A stretch of 64,000 nucleotides of DNA from Thalassolituus alkanivorans. GTDB lineage: Bacteria > Pseudomonadota > Gammaproteobacteria > Pseudomonadales > Oceanobacteraceae. The position numbers were made by a program, and so were the translations under genes. Under the pieces are notes generated by a model. It ran no database searches, was not told the origin of the DNA, and saw only the letters and a program-made list of their open reading frames with translations. The stretch lies in NCBI RefSeq assembly GCF_020447205.1, contig NZ_JAJAEL010000049.1, forward strand, positions 335,580 through 399,579, given 5' to 3'. Each line of letters opens with the position of its first letter. Position 1 is the first letter of the stretch. Shown here one piece after another: positions 55,349 through 64,000 of the stretch.

Positions 55349-55695
55349 CCGCCAATTTAGGTGCCCGCAGCGGCATTTTGTCGCTGACCATTAAAGATAA
55401 ATCGGTTCTTTACGCCGCCTATATGCCGTTTATCAAAGAAGGCGGTTTGTTTATTCCGACCAACAAGCAGTATCAGCTGGGCGATGAAGTCTTCATGCTG
55501 CTGAAGCTGATGGACGAGGCGGAAAAAATCCCGGTGGCCGGTAAGGTTATCTGGGTTACGCCAAAGGGTGCTCAGGGTAACAAAGTGGCCGGCATCGGCG
55601 TGCAGTTTACCGGCGACGAAAGCATGGCCCGCGACAAGATCGAAACCTATCTGGCTGGTGCCCTGAAGTCGGATCGCATAACCCATACGATGTAA
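55345..55695 (+). CDS. pilZ: Type IV pilus PilZ-domain protein
   Basis: 116 residues from the ATG at 55345, overlapping the holB stop by 4 bases. It matches the original PilZ of type IV pilus assembly: ILSLTIKDKSVLYAAYMPFIKEGGLFIPTNKQYQLGDEVFMLLKL and AGKVIWVTPKGAQGNKVAGIGVQF. The RxxxR motif needed for cyclic-di-GMP binding is absent, as in Pseudomonas PilZ, which works by contacting the ATPase PilB and FimX. The tmk-holB-pilZ order is the Pseudomonas one; the usual TatD gene does not follow. Confidence 0.94.
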   Translation: MTANLGARSGILSLTIKDKSVLYAAYMPFIKEGGLFIPTNKQYQLGDEVFMLLKLMDEAEKIPVAGKVIWVTPKGAQGNKVAGIGVQFTGDESMARDKIETYLAGALKSDRITHTM

Positions 55696-55727
55696 GCGGC
55701 AGCCATGCTGTAGCGAACACCGGAAAG

Positions 55728-55757
55728 AAAAAAGAGCGCAGATGCGCTCTTTTTTAT
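55728..55757. terminator. Bidirectional terminator after pilZ
   Basis: AAAAAAGAGCGC-agat-GCGCTCTTTTTT, a long perfect stem between the convergent pilZ and aminotransferase genes. Confidence 0.95.
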
Positions 55758-55772
55758 GCCCGCAAGCTGCGC

Positions 55773-56912
55773 TCAGAGCGCTTCAAGCAAACACTCCACG
55801 GCATCTACGGCGTCTTCCATCACTTCCTGAGTGGTATGAAAGTGTGGCGAGAAGCGGATACCGCCGCCGCGATTAGCGCAAATCACCCCAGCCTGCATCA
55901 GCAGTTTGTACAGCTGTGTGCTGTCTTTACCCATAAAGTGGAAGGTCAGAATGCCCGACGGACGCTGATGCAACAGTGGATTGATAAAGGTGGCACCCTT
56001 GTCGTCCAGTAATTCCTTCAGGTACAGCACGTTGGTTACCACGCGGGTAGCGACCTGATCCATGCCGACTTCGAGCAGCAAATCGGTGCTGGCTTTCAGG
56101 GCAGTAGCGGCCAGTATATTGGGGCTGCCGCACTCAAAACGCCGCGCATCGGCGGCGGGTTGCCAGTCTTTACGGTCGTAGTTACCCATATCCTCAACCA
56201 TATGCCAGCCGAATTCGGACAGGCTCAGCTGATCCATAATCTGTGGCCGTACATAGAAAAACCCCAGACCTTCCGGGCCAAGCAGCCATTTATGGCCGTC
56301 AGCCATAGCAAAATCGGCCTGAATCGCCTGAACCGAAAACGGCAGGGCGCCCACCGCCTGAATAGCATCAACACAGAACAGAGTGCCCGCCGCCCGACAG
56401 GCTTCGCCCAGCCGGACCAGATCCAGCGTCAGGCCGGTGGCGTACTGCACTGCACTGACCGACAACAATCGTGGCTTCTGCTCTAAGGCTTCCAGCAGCA
56501 GGGATTCCGGGTCATCCCAGGGCAGTGCGACTTCCACAACCTGCACCCCTTTATGTGCCAGCGCTTCCCAGACGATGCGGTTGGACGGGAATTCCTGATC
56601 GCTGATCACCACCATGTCACCCGGCTGCCAGTCGAGCCCGGCAGCCACAAAAGACAACGCTTCTGAGGTATTTTTAACCAGAGCGACCGAGCCTTTCGGG
56701 GCGTCGATCAGGGCTTCCAGGTTGCGTTTGAGGCCAGCTTCCATCGAGCTCCATTGTGGATAGCGGCTGGCGCCGAGGGCGGTATTCTCGGCAGCAAATT
56801 CGCTGACCGCCACGCGCGCGCGCTCTGGCCAGGGCGCAACGGCAGCGTGATTCAGATACAGACACTCGTGATTGACCGGGAATTCATCGTCCCAGCGCGC
56901 TTCGGTATTCAT
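55773..56912 (-). CDS. Class V aminotransferase-like PLP enzyme
   Basis: 379 residues. PLP fold-type I, class V (NifS/isopenicillin-epimerase-like). Motifs: YLNHAAVAPWPERAR, VALVKNTSEALSFVAAGLDWQPGD, FPSNRIVWEAL, LSVSAVQYATGLTLDL, FCVDAIQAVGALPF, and the PLP-binding Lys in MADGHKWLLGPEGLGFFYV. The reaction is unknown: cysteine desulfurase, kynureninase-like or epimerase-like roles are all possible. No Cys loop typical of desulfurases was seen. Divergent from the M16 protease gene. Confidence 0.87.
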   Translation of the reverse strand: MNTEARWDDEFPVNHECLYLNHAAVAPWPERARVAVSEFAAENTALGASRYPQWSSMEAGLKRNLEALIDAPKGSVALVKNTSEALSFVAAGLDWQPGDMVVISDQEFPSNRIVWEALAHKGVQVVEVALPWDDPESLLLEALEQKPRLLSVSAVQYATGLTLDLVRLGEACRAAGTLFCVDAIQAVGALPFSVQAIQADFAMADGHKWLLGPEGLGFFYVRPQIMDQLSLSEFGWHMVEDMGNYDRKDWQPAADARRFECGSPNILAATALKASTDLLLEVGMDQVATRVVTNVLYLKELLDDKGATFINPLLHQRPSGILTFHFMGKDSTQLYKLLMQAGVICANRGGGIRFSPHFHTTQEVMEDAVDAVECLLEAL

Positions 56913-57056
56913 AGGGCTCCTGCGGTTTCATTACATAGGGCATTAGTGCACAGAAAGAACAGGCTGGTGCAACGCGGTTGTACGGCTGAGGTTCTGTGCC
57001 TGTCAGACACCTGTTAACATACCTGAGTTTACACATCAGGATAAGCAGAGAGCTGT

Positions 57057-59954
57057 ATGTCATCATCAAACGCTTTTCGTCATCTCGGCAGCACCCGCGT
57101 TGAATCGCTGAATATCGATATTCTTCATTACGAGCACATCACCACCGGCGCAGTGCATTATCATCTGGCTACCGACTACGATGAAAAAGCCTTTATGGTC
57201 GCCCTGCGCACCATGCCCCACGACTCCACCGGCGTAGCGCACATTCTGGAGCACACCGCATTGTGCGGCAGCGAGAAATATCCGGTGCGCGATCCGTTCT
57301 TTATGATGACGCGCCGCTCGCTTAATACCTTTATGAACGCCATGACCAGCAGTGACTGGACCGCGTATCCTTTTGCCTCACAAAACGACAAAGACTTTAA
57401 AAACCTGCTCGATGTGTATCTGGATGCAGTGTTTTTCTCGCGTCTGCACGAGCTGGATTTTGCTCAGGAAGGTCACCGCATTGAATTCAGCGAAGAAGGC
57501 AACGCCGACTCGCCGCTGGAATACAAAGGCGTAGTGTTTAACGAGATGAAAGGGGCGATGTCGTCCACGGTCAGCCAGTTATGGCAGGGCATCAGCAGCT
57601 ACCTGTTCCCGACCACCACCTATCACTACAACAGTGGTGGTGAGCCGGCAGAAATCACCGATCTGACCTATGAGCAACTGGTCAGCTTCTACAAAACCCA
57701 CTACCACCCATCGAATGCCATCTTTATGACCTTCGGTAATCTGGACGTGAGTGAGCTGCACGAAACCCTTGAAACCCAGGCGTTGAGCCGCTTTGAGCGT
57801 CAGGACAAACAATGGCGTGTTGAACCGGAAAAACGCTACGCCGCGCCACTGGCGGTTGAGCAATGTTACGGCATCGACAGCGACGATCTGAGCGCCCAGA
57901 CCCATCATGTGCTGGGCTGGCTGCTGGGCGAATCAACCGATCTGGACGCCCAGCTGGAAGCCCATCTGGTCAGTCAGGTGCTGCTCGACAACAGCGCCTC
58001 ACCACTGCGCCGCGCGCTGGAAGAAACCGATCTGGGTGGCTCACCATCACCGCTGTGCGGGCTGGAAGATTCCAACCGCGAAATGAGCTTTATGTGCGGC
58101 ATCGAAGGCAGTGAGCCGGAACACGCCCAGGCGCTGGAGCAGCTGGTGCTCGACACCCTGCAGAACGTCGCCGACAACGGCGTGGAGCAGAGCATGATTG
58201 ATGCCGCGCTGCATCAGCTGGAACTGCATCAGCGTGAAATCGGTGGCGACCATTACCCTTATGGTCTGCAGCTTATTTTTAACTCGTTACCGGCGGCGAC
58301 CCATTACGGCGATCCGGCAGCCCTGCTGAACCTTGATCCGGCGCTTGAGCGTCTGCGCGCCAAAGCCAGTCAGCCAGGCTTTATGCAGGAGGCGGTACAG
58401 CGTCTGCTGCTCAATAACCGCCACCGTGTGCGCTTTACCCTGCGCCCGGATAACGGCGTAAACGACGAAATGAAACGCCTGGAAGAGCAGCGTCTGGCAG
58501 AGATTAAAGCCGGTCTGACTGCTGAGCAGAAACAAGCAATCCTCGATCAGGCTCAGGCACTGAAAGAACGCCAGCAGCAGGAGGATGATCCGGGCCTGCT
58601 GCCACAGGTGACGCTGGCCGATGTGCGCCCACAAGTCAGTTATGTGGCGCCGAGTAGCACCTATCAGGATGGTCTGCCGGCCACCGAATACGTTGCCGGC
58701 ACCAACGGTCTGATCTACCAGCAGTTGCTGGTAGACCTGCCTGCGTTTAATGCCGAACAGCTGAGCTGGCTGCCGTTCTTTACCCAGGCCTGGAGTGAAG
58801 TAGGCGCCGGTGGTAACGATTACCTCTACCAGCAACAGAAACAGACCGCGCTGGTTGGCAGCCTGTCGGCGTATGCCAGCCTGAAAGGCAAGGTCGATAA
58901 TGCCGACCAGCTGGAAGGCTATCTGGTTATGAGCGGTAAGGCGCTGGCAGCCAAGGCTGATGATTTCAGTGCGCTGATGCAGGAAACCTGGCAGGCACCG
59001 ACCTTTGCTGAGGAGAATCGTCTGCTCGATTTGCTGACTCAGGCCAAATCACGCCGTGAACAGGGGATTACCGGTAATGGTCACGGCCTGGCTATGTCGC
59101 TGGCGGCAGCACCACTGAACCGCGCCGCCAATGTGTCAAATGACCTCGGCGGCCTGCCGCAGGTAAAACGCCTGAAAGAACGTCTGCAGCGTGCGCAGAA
59201 AGAAGGCGCAGGTTTCCTGTCAGCCGCCCTGCAGGATATTTACCGGCAGATCGCTTTGCCACAGGAGGCGCTGCTGGTGCATGACGAGCAGGGCGCGGCC
59301 GCGCATCTTGCCAGCCTGCACAACTGCTGGACGCCACAGGCTGCCGCACCTGCAGCGGCACTGAGCTGGGAAATGCCGGAAACCGCAACCTACTGGATGG
59401 TGGATTCGCAGGTGAATTTCTGTGCCTGGGCGCTGCCGACGGTGACCATGGATCACGCCGATGCTGCACCGCTAGCGGTACTGGCAGGCCTGTTACGCAA
59501 TGCCTTCCTGCACACCGCTATTCGTGAACGCGGCGGTGCTTACGGTGCCGGCGCGACCCAGGATTCGGCGCTGGGCTGCTTTAAATTTTATTCCTACCGT
59601 GATCCGCGGGTGGAAGGCACCTTTGCGGATTTCGCCGCCTCCATCGACTGGTTACTGGCGCGCAGCAGTGGTGACGACCTGATTGAGCAATCGGTGCTGG
59701 GTCTGATCGGTGGTATGGATCGTCCGGGCTCACCAGCAGGTGAAGCCAAGCAATGCTTCCATCAGGATAAGAGCGGCCGCTCGCGGGCACTGCGTCAGCA
59801 ATTCCGTGAGCGCATTCTGGCCACCTGCTGGGCAGATGTGCAGCGCGTTGCTGAGCAATATCTGCACAACCAGACAGGCAGCAAGGCCGTTATTGCGCCA
59901 CGCGGAACTGACAAAGTTGCAAATAATCTTGGCTTAATTGCGAATGATTATTGA
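57057..59954 (+). CDS. M16C insulinase-family metalloprotease (PreP-like)
   Basis: 965 residues. The M16C/presequence-protease type: two halves forming a peptide-degrading chamber. The zinc site is the inverted HILEH motif at 62-66, with the third ligand Glu expected in the NEMKGAMSST segment, and the signature HTALCGSEKYPVRDPFFMM follows. C-terminal RERGGAYGAGATQDSALGCFKFYSYRDPR holds the substrate-binding Arg/Tyr pair. No signal peptide, so it should degrade peptides in the cytoplasm. Length fits the family (about 970). Confidence 0.93.
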   Translation: MSSSNAFRHLGSTRVESLNIDILHYEHITTGAVHYHLATDYDEKAFMVALRTMPHDSTGVAHILEHTALCGSEKYPVRDPFFMMTRRSLNTFMNAMTSSDWTAYPFASQNDKDFKNLLDVYLDAVFFSRLHELDFAQEGHRIEFSEEGNADSPLEYKGVVFNEMKGAMSSTVSQLWQGISSYLFPTTTYHYNSGGEPAEITDLTYEQLVSFYKTHYHPSNAIFMTFGNLDVSELHETLETQALSRFERQDKQWRVEPEKRYAAPLAVEQCYGIDSDDLSAQTHHVLGWLLGESTDLDAQLEAHLVSQVLLDNSASPLRRALEETDLGGSPSPLCGLEDSNREMSFMCGIEGSEPEHAQALEQLVLDTLQNVADNGVEQSMIDAALHQLELHQREIGGDHYPYGLQLIFNSLPAATHYGDPAALLNLDPALERLRAKASQPGFMQEAVQRLLLNNRHRVRFTLRPDNGVNDEMKRLEEQRLAEIKAGLTAEQKQAILDQAQALKERQQQEDDPGLLPQVTLADVRPQVSYVAPSSTYQDGLPATEYVAGTNGLIYQQLLVDLPAFNAEQLSWLPFFTQAWSEVGAGGNDYLYQQQKQTALVGSLSAYASLKGKVDNADQLEGYLVMSGKALAAKADDFSALMQETWQAPTFAEENRLLDLLTQAKSRREQGITGNGHGLAMSLAAAPLNRAANVSNDLGGLPQVKRLKERLQRAQKEGAGFLSAALQDIYRQIALPQEALLVHDEQGAAAHLASLHNCWTPQAAAPAAALSWEMPETATYWMVDSQVNFCAWALPTVTMDHADAAPLAVLAGLLRNAFLHTAIRERGGAYGAGATQDSALGCFKFYSYRDPRVEGTFADFAASIDWLLARSSGDDLIEQSVLGLIGGMDRPGSPAGEAKQCFHQDKSGRSRALRQQFRERILATCWADVQRVAEQYLHNQTGSKAVIAPRGTDKVANNLGLIANDY

Positions 59955-59966
59955 TTGAGGACTAAT

Positions 59967-59987
59967 CCGGCGGCATAATGCCGCCGG
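59967..59987 (+). terminator. Hairpin after the M16 protease gene
   Basis: CCGGCGGCA-taa-TGCCGCCGG is perfect but has only three T's after it, so it is a weak terminator or a 3' stabiliser. Confidence 0.6.
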
Positions 59988-60086
59988 TTTGCAGCCATAC
60001 CCGGGCGCATTCAGTTTTTGTTAATACAAAGCCGTTAGACTTCTCGCTTGAAATATCACTTCACATTGACAGGGACACGACCGGTC

Positions 60087-60923
60087 ATGAAAACCCCGTA
60101 TATCCTCGCCACATGCTTGCTGGCCTGCACGCTCAGTGCTCAGGCTGCCCCTCAAACCGGGACTCAAACCGGAACCCGGGCCGACAGCCAGTCAGATACT
60201 CTGACCAGCGCTCAGCAGCAGATCAGTGCTACCGACAACAGTGGCCGCAACAGCCAGCAGAAGGTTGAGAAACTGGATGATCAGACCCAGCTGCTGCTGA
60301 ACGAGTACCGTCAGCTGCGTGCCGAAACGGAACAGCTGGCGCTCTATAACCGTCAGATGGCCGCCATCGTTTATAACCAGGATAAAGAGCTGGAGTCGCT
60401 CGCGCGTCAGATTACCGAAATTGAGCGTACCGAACGAGGCATTCTGCCGCTGATGAGCCGCATGCTGGATTCTCTTGAGCAGTTCGTGGCACTGGATACA
60501 CCTTTTCTGCCACAGGAGCGCGGTGCCCGTATCGCACTGCTGAAAGACCTGCTGACCCGTGCCGACGTTACCGTGTCAGAAAAATTCCGCCGGGTGCTGG
60601 AGGCTTATCAGGTGGAAGTGGATTACGGCCGCAATATCGAAGCCTACCGTGGCCAGATGGATAACATTTCTTACGATTTTCTGCGGGTCGGACGTCTGGC
60701 GCTGTACCGCATCAGCAATGACGGCCAGCATGCCTGGCTCTGGCATAAAGGGCAGGGCAACTGGCTGGCACTGGATGATGGCTATATGCGCGACCTGCGC
60801 AAAGCACTCAAAGTGGCGCAGCAGATTGCCGCCCCCGAGCTGATGGTTTTGCCTCTGCCGACTCAGGCCTCCCTTGAGTCCGTTATGACAACCTCAATCA
60901 ACAATCAGGCGGAGGCACAATAA
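60087..60923 (+). CDS. DUF3450 periplasmic protein of a TonB2-type operon
   Basis: 278 residues from the ATG at 60087, chosen because it starts the signal peptide (MKTPYILATCLLACTLSAQA) and AGGGA lies 11 bases ahead. The mature protein starts with a Gln/Thr/Ser-rich linker, then a long coiled coil (VEKLDDQTQLLLNEYRQLRAETEQLALYNRQMAAIVYNQ) and the conserved LMSRMLDSLEQFVALDTPFLPQER block, the DUF3450 signature, followed by a C-terminal domain. Such proteins head TonB2/ExbB2 operons in marine gammaproteobacteria. Its 1-base overlap with the next gene fits a periplasmic partner of the TtpC-like protein. Confidence 0.9.
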   Translation: MKTPYILATCLLACTLSAQAAPQTGTQTGTRADSQSDTLTSAQQQISATDNSGRNSQQKVEKLDDQTQLLLNEYRQLRAETEQLALYNRQMAAIVYNQDKELESLARQITEIERTERGILPLMSRMLDSLEQFVALDTPFLPQERGARIALLKDLLTRADVTVSEKFRRVLEAYQVEVDYGRNIEAYRGQMDNISYDFLRVGRLALYRISNDGQHAWLWHKGQGNWLALDDGYMRDLRKALKVAQQIAAPELMVLPLPTQASLESVMTTSINNQAEAQ

Positions 60924-62320
60924 TGAAACCTTTCCTGTCCTCCGTGTTACTGCCGGCGCTTCTGAGCTTCACCTTCAGCGCTACGGCAATCGCCGCGGAT
61001 GCTGCTGAACAAACCGCTAAAAACAGCGATCCACTGACGGGTCTGCTGAATCAGATCGGCAGTTACAGCCGTGAAGAAGCGGCACAGAACAAGGCCCGTG
61101 AAGCCAAATTCCTCAGCGACCTGAATACCCAGAAGCGCATGCTGAGCGAGGCTCGCGCCGCACTGAAACGTGAACAGCAACTGGCCGACTCGCTGAAAGA
61201 TCGCTTCGACAATAACGAGCAGGCACTGACCGAACGTGAAGAAGAACTGCGTTTGCGGGTGGGGAATCTGGGCGAGATGTTTGGCGTGGTGCGTCAGGTT
61301 GCTAACGATCTGAACACCGTGCTGGGCGACAGCCTGACCTCGGTTGAGATTCCTGAGCGCAAAGCCGATCTGAACAAGCTGGCGGAAGCCAAAGAATTGC
61401 CGACCATCGCCGAGCTGGAAGCGCTGTGGTTCAGCCTGCAGCAGGAAATGACCATCAATGGTGCAGTATCTTCCTTTGATAGCGTGGTGATTGGCGCCGA
61501 TGGCAAGCCACAGAAGCGCAGCGTTACCCGTTTGGGTGTGTTCAATGCCGTGGATGACAGCGGTTATCTGGCTTATGACGCCGAACTGAAGCAGCTGCAG
61601 ATGCTGGGCCGTCAGCCGGGTGCGGCGGATATGATCCCTGAATGGCTGAACGCCAATGCGGCCGTCGCGCCTTTTGCACTGGACCCAAGCCGTGGCGCCT
61701 TGCTGAACCTGTCACTGGAAAGCCCGGACCTGCTGGAGCGGGTACAGCAGGGCGCGCTGGTTGGCTACATCATTATCGGCCTGGGCCTGATTGGTCTGGC
61801 ACTGGCGGGCTGGCGCTTAGTCGTGCTGGGTACGGTTGGTCGCAAGGTTCGTCAGCAGCTGGATAACATCGACAGCGCTGCAGAAGACAACCCTCTCGGA
61901 CGTGTACTGGCCAGCTACCGCAATCTGCCGCAACCGCTGGATGTGGATGTACTGGAAGCCAAAATGGACGAGGCGGTTCTGCGCGAACTGCCGGCGCTGG
62001 AGCGTGGCCAGACCATCATCAAACTCTTTGCCGGCATCGCGCCGCTGCTGGGTCTGCTGGGTACGGTAACCGGCATGATCGCGACCTTTCAGGCAATCAC
62101 CAATTTCGGCACCGGCGATCCGAAGCTGATGGCGTCCGGTATTTCTCAGGCACTGATCACCACCGTACTGGGTCTGTTGGCCGCAATCCCGCTGCTGCTG
62201 GCACACAACTGGGTGGCATCACGCAGCAAGGCGCTGATTCAGCTGCTGGATGAACAGTCTGCCGGACTGATCGCCCAGGCGCTGGAAAACCGCTCCGGCC
62301 AGAACCCGAAAGGCAACTGA
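60923..62320 (+). CDS. TtpC-like MotA/TolQ/ExbB protein with periplasmic coiled coil
   Basis: 465 residues, about twice the size of ExbB. Signal-like N-terminus (LSSVLLPALLSFTFSATAIAADA), then a long periplasmic coiled coil (~40-130), a linker domain, and a C-terminal MotA/TolQ/ExbB core with three membrane segments: VGYIIIGLGLIGLALAGWRLVVLG, GIAPLLGLLGTVTGMIATF and ALITTVLGLLAAIPLLLAHNW. Matches TtpC, needed for TonB2-dependent iron uptake in Vibrio. Energised by proton motive force together with ExbB/ExbD below. Confidence 0.92.
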   Translation: MKPFLSSVLLPALLSFTFSATAIAADAAEQTAKNSDPLTGLLNQIGSYSREEAAQNKAREAKFLSDLNTQKRMLSEARAALKREQQLADSLKDRFDNNEQALTEREEELRLRVGNLGEMFGVVRQVANDLNTVLGDSLTSVEIPERKADLNKLAEAKELPTIAELEALWFSLQQEMTINGAVSSFDSVVIGADGKPQKRSVTRLGVFNAVDDSGYLAYDAELKQLQMLGRQPGAADMIPEWLNANAAVAPFALDPSRGALLNLSLESPDLLERVQQGALVGYIIIGLGLIGLALAGWRLVVLGTVGRKVRQQLDNIDSAAEDNPLGRVLASYRNLPQPLDVDVLEAKMDEAVLRELPALERGQTIIKLFAGIAPLLGLLGTVTGMIATFQAITNFGTGDPKLMASGISQALITTVLGLLAAIPLLLAHNWVASRSKALIQLLDEQSAGLIAQALENRSGQNPKGN

Positions 62321-62321
62321 G

Positions 62322-62825
62322 ATGCAGTGGCTGCTGGACTTTATGGCCCAGGGCGGCCCGGTACTGTACGGCATTCTGGTGCTGTGCGTGCTGCTCTGGA
62401 GTCTGATCATTGAGCGCCTGTGGTTTTTCTACCGCGAGATGCCACGCCTGAATCACGCTATTGCCGAACGCTGGGTACAGCGCAGCGAACACCAGAGCTG
62501 GAATGCGCGCAAAATCCGCGCGGCCTGGCTCAGTCAGCAAAAGCAGGCGGCGCAGCAATATTTGTCACTGGTTGGCATTCTGATCGCCATCTGTCCGCTG
62601 ATGGGCTTGCTGGGAACGGTGACGGGTATGGTCAGCGTGTTTGATGTGCTGGCGGTGACCGGTACCGGTAATGCGCGGGCTATGGCGTCGGGCATCTCTC
62701 AGGCGACCATTCCGACCATGGCCGGACTGGTGGTGGCGCTGACCGGTTTGTATTTCCGCACCCGCTTTAAACGTTTAAGTGAGCGCGGCGTGCATCAGCT
62801 CGCCGAATGGCTAACGACCGACTGA
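62322..62825 (+). CDS. exbB: ExbB-family proton channel subunit (TonB2 type)
   Basis: 167 residues. Short ExbB with an N-terminal membrane helix (GGPVLYGILVLCVLLWSLIIERLWFFY) and the conserved core LVGILIAICPLMGLLGTVTGMVSVFDVLAVTGTGNARAMASGISQATIPTMAGLVVAL. 1 base after the TtpC-like gene. Forms the pentameric part of the ExbB-ExbD motor driving TonB. Confidence 0.93.
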   Translation: MQWLLDFMAQGGPVLYGILVLCVLLWSLIIERLWFFYREMPRLNHAIAERWVQRSEHQSWNARKIRAAWLSQQKQAAQQYLSLVGILIAICPLMGLLGTVTGMVSVFDVLAVTGTGNARAMASGISQATIPTMAGLVVALTGLYFRTRFKRLSERGVHQLAEWLTTD

Positions 62826-62843
62826 ATTTACGGATTATTTGTT

Positions 62844-63251
62844 ATGGCACGTCGTCACACCGATAGTGAAGCCGATGGCAACGATATCGATATCACCCCG
62901 ATGCTGGATATCGTCTTTATCATGCTGATCTTTTTTATTGTTACGACCTCTTTCGTTAAAGAAAGCGGCGTAACCGTCAGCCGCCCGAGTGCGCAGACCG
63001 CCGAAGAGAAAAAGGGCAGTAATATTCTGCTGGCGATTCGCGCCAATGGTGAAATCTGGATCGACCGCCGCGCCATTGATGTGCGCGCAGTACGTCCGAA
63101 CATTGAGCGCATGAAAGCAGAAAACCCGGAAGGGGCTGTGATTATTCAGGCTGACGAATTTTCACCGACCGGCCTTCTGGTCAAGGTGATGGATCAGGTA
63201 CGCCTGGCCGGAATTACCAATATATCTATTTCCGCCGAGGCGGCTAACTGA
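62844..63251 (+). CDS. exbD: ExbD-family protein (TonB2 type)
   Basis: 135 residues. Single N-terminal membrane helix with the essential proton-carrying Asp in DIDITPMLDIVFIMLIFFIVTTSF, then a periplasmic domain (ILLAIRANGEIWIDRRAIDVRAVR ... VKVMDQVRLAGITNISISAE). Ends overlapping the tonB start by 1 base. Confidence 0.95.
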   Translation: MARRHTDSEADGNDIDITPMLDIVFIMLIFFIVTTSFVKESGVTVSRPSAQTAEEKKGSNILLAIRANGEIWIDRRAIDVRAVRPNIERMKAENPEGAVIIQADEFSPTGLLVKVMDQVRLAGITNISISAEAAN

Positions 63252-63871
63252 TGCCCCGTTTTGCGATTGCTTTATTACTGGCTTGCGGGGTCAGTCTCGG
63301 CTTGTTCTGGGCAATGCATCAGATGGTGTCTGGTCCGGGTGAGCTTAAGCGCGATAATCGCGACAACACCTATGTCGACTTTGTGCGCCTGAAGCAGGAA
63401 AGCAAAACCCAGCTGAAAGAACGGCGCAAGCAGGAGCCACCCAAACCGAAAAAACCGCAACTGCCAAAAGAATCGGTGGCCGAGCAAAATACGCCGATGC
63501 AGCAACTGCCGTTTAATATGCCTGATGTAAATCCGGATTTATCACTGGCGCAGAACTCGCTATTGGGCGACGCCGTGGTCGGCATGGGCTTTGGCGATAC
63601 CGATGTTATTCCGCTGGTGCGGATGAATGCCGTGTATCCACAAAAAGCAGTGCGTCAGAAAATCGAAGGCTATGTGACGGCGCGCCTGGCGATCAACCCC
63701 GAAGGCACAGTCGATAATGTGGAAATCATCGAAGCTGAGCCGCGTGGCGTGTTTGAACGTGAAGCCATCCGTGCACTGTATAAATACAAATTCAAACCGA
63801 AAATGGAAAATGGCCGGCCGGTTGCGCAACAGGCAACCCAGACCATTGAATTTAAGCTGGGTGATTCCTGA
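63251..63871 (+). CDS. tonB: TonB family protein
   Basis: 206 residues. N-terminal membrane anchor (FAIALLLACGVSLGLFWAMHQM), a Pro/Lys-rich spacer (RRKQEPPKPKKPQLPKE) and a C-terminal TonB domain (YPQKAVRQKIEGYVTARLAINPEGTVDNVEIIEAEPRGVFEREAIRALYKYKFKPK) that contacts TonB boxes of outer-membrane receptors. Short TonB2-like form without the long Pro-rich region. Transfers motor energy across the periplasm. Confidence 0.94.
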   Translation: MPRFAIALLLACGVSLGLFWAMHQMVSGPGELKRDNRDNTYVDFVRLKQESKTQLKERRKQEPPKPKKPQLPKESVAEQNTPMQQLPFNMPDVNPDLSLAQNSLLGDAVVGMGFGDTDVIPLVRMNAVYPQKAVRQKIEGYVTARLAINPEGTVDNVEIIEAEPRGVFEREAIRALYKYKFKPKMENGRPVAQQATQTIEFKLGDS

Positions 63872-64000
63872 TGCGTGCCTTTATTACGCTGTTGTTCTGT
63901 CTGTTGTTCTGTCTGCAGTCTCCGGCATTGCTGGCTGCCAATAACAGCCTGTCACAGTCAACCTACGAAGAACTGAATTCTATTCAGGAGCAACTGGCGG
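63871..64000 (+). CDS. Start of a secreted protein, probable TPR component of the TonB2 operon (cut by window end)
   Basis: 43 codons visible. Signal peptide MRAFITLLFCLLFCLQSPALLAA containing a repeated LLFCL unit, then SLSQSTYEELNSIQEQLA, a helical start typical of tetratricopeptide proteins. In TonB2 operons the gene after tonB usually encodes a periplasmic TPR protein, so this identity is by position. 1-base overlap with tonB. Confidence 0.65.
   Translation, partial: MRAFITLLFCLLFCLQSPALLAANNSLSQSTYEELNSIQEQLA

Overview
The window looks like chromosomal DNA of a heterotrophic gammaproteobacterium, most likely an Oceanospirillales-type marine bacterium. The basis is gene content and order: the rne/rluC divergon runs into a HAD phosphatase, an S49 peptidase, yceD-rpmF-plsX-fabD-fabG-acpP-fabF-pabC-mltG-tmk-holB-pilZ, a layout shared with Pseudomonas-like lineages. 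The CysB, ThrH, PpsR/PpsA and AcnD/PrpF proteins are also of that type. The genus cannot be fixed from the sequence alone. No rRNA, tRNA, CRISPR array or transposase gene was seen.

Layout. 1-3763: 3' part of hrpA. 3.8-6.6 kb: a four-gene operon (EGKCG-repeat precursor, DUF692/MNIO enzyme, DUF2063 partner, DoxX membrane protein) of the bufferin / gold-induced 'gig' type, expected to make a copper-binding modified peptide. 6.6-14.8 kb: an MlaA-like protein, DAHP synthase, a DUF72 protein, a 59-residue HTH protein, a TSUP transporter with cysB and an APS-reductase-type cysH (sulfur assimilation), thrH and pabB. 15.2-23 kb: the most unusual part. It has two paralogous secreted proteins carrying a GQAGVTIEI motif, a C39-like peptidase, an outer-membrane barrel with an N-terminal helical segment, a FadL-like barrel, a double DUF4124-like protein and an alpha/beta hydrolase. 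This resembles the Acinetobacter fil cluster and, in logic, the Pseudomonas fap amyloid-export system.

23-30 kb: ppsR/ppsA (divergent), a hydrolase and an SDR-type protein, rraA and an FAD oxidoreductase. 30-37.2 kb: the methylcitrate (propionate) operon, GntR-prpB-prpC-acnD-prpF, with a 270-bp foldback MITE-like element and a terminator-like hairpin between prpC and acnD. 37.3-40.1 kb: a periplasmic PilJ-type sensor-domain protein and a secreted HEAT-like protein of unknown function. 40.3-55.7 kb: rne, and divergently the large rluC-to-pilZ block for ribosome maturation, phospholipid and fatty acid synthesis, folate, cell wall, dTMP, DNA polymerase III and type IV pili.

55.8-64 kb: a class V aminotransferase-like protein, a PreP-like M16 metalloprotease, and a TonB2-type energy-coupling operon (DUF3450, TtpC-like ExbB, ExbB, ExbD, TonB, start of a probable TPR protein) cut by the window end. 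Convergent gene pairs are mostly separated by good intrinsic terminators. Most operons show 1-20 base overlaps typical of translational coupling.
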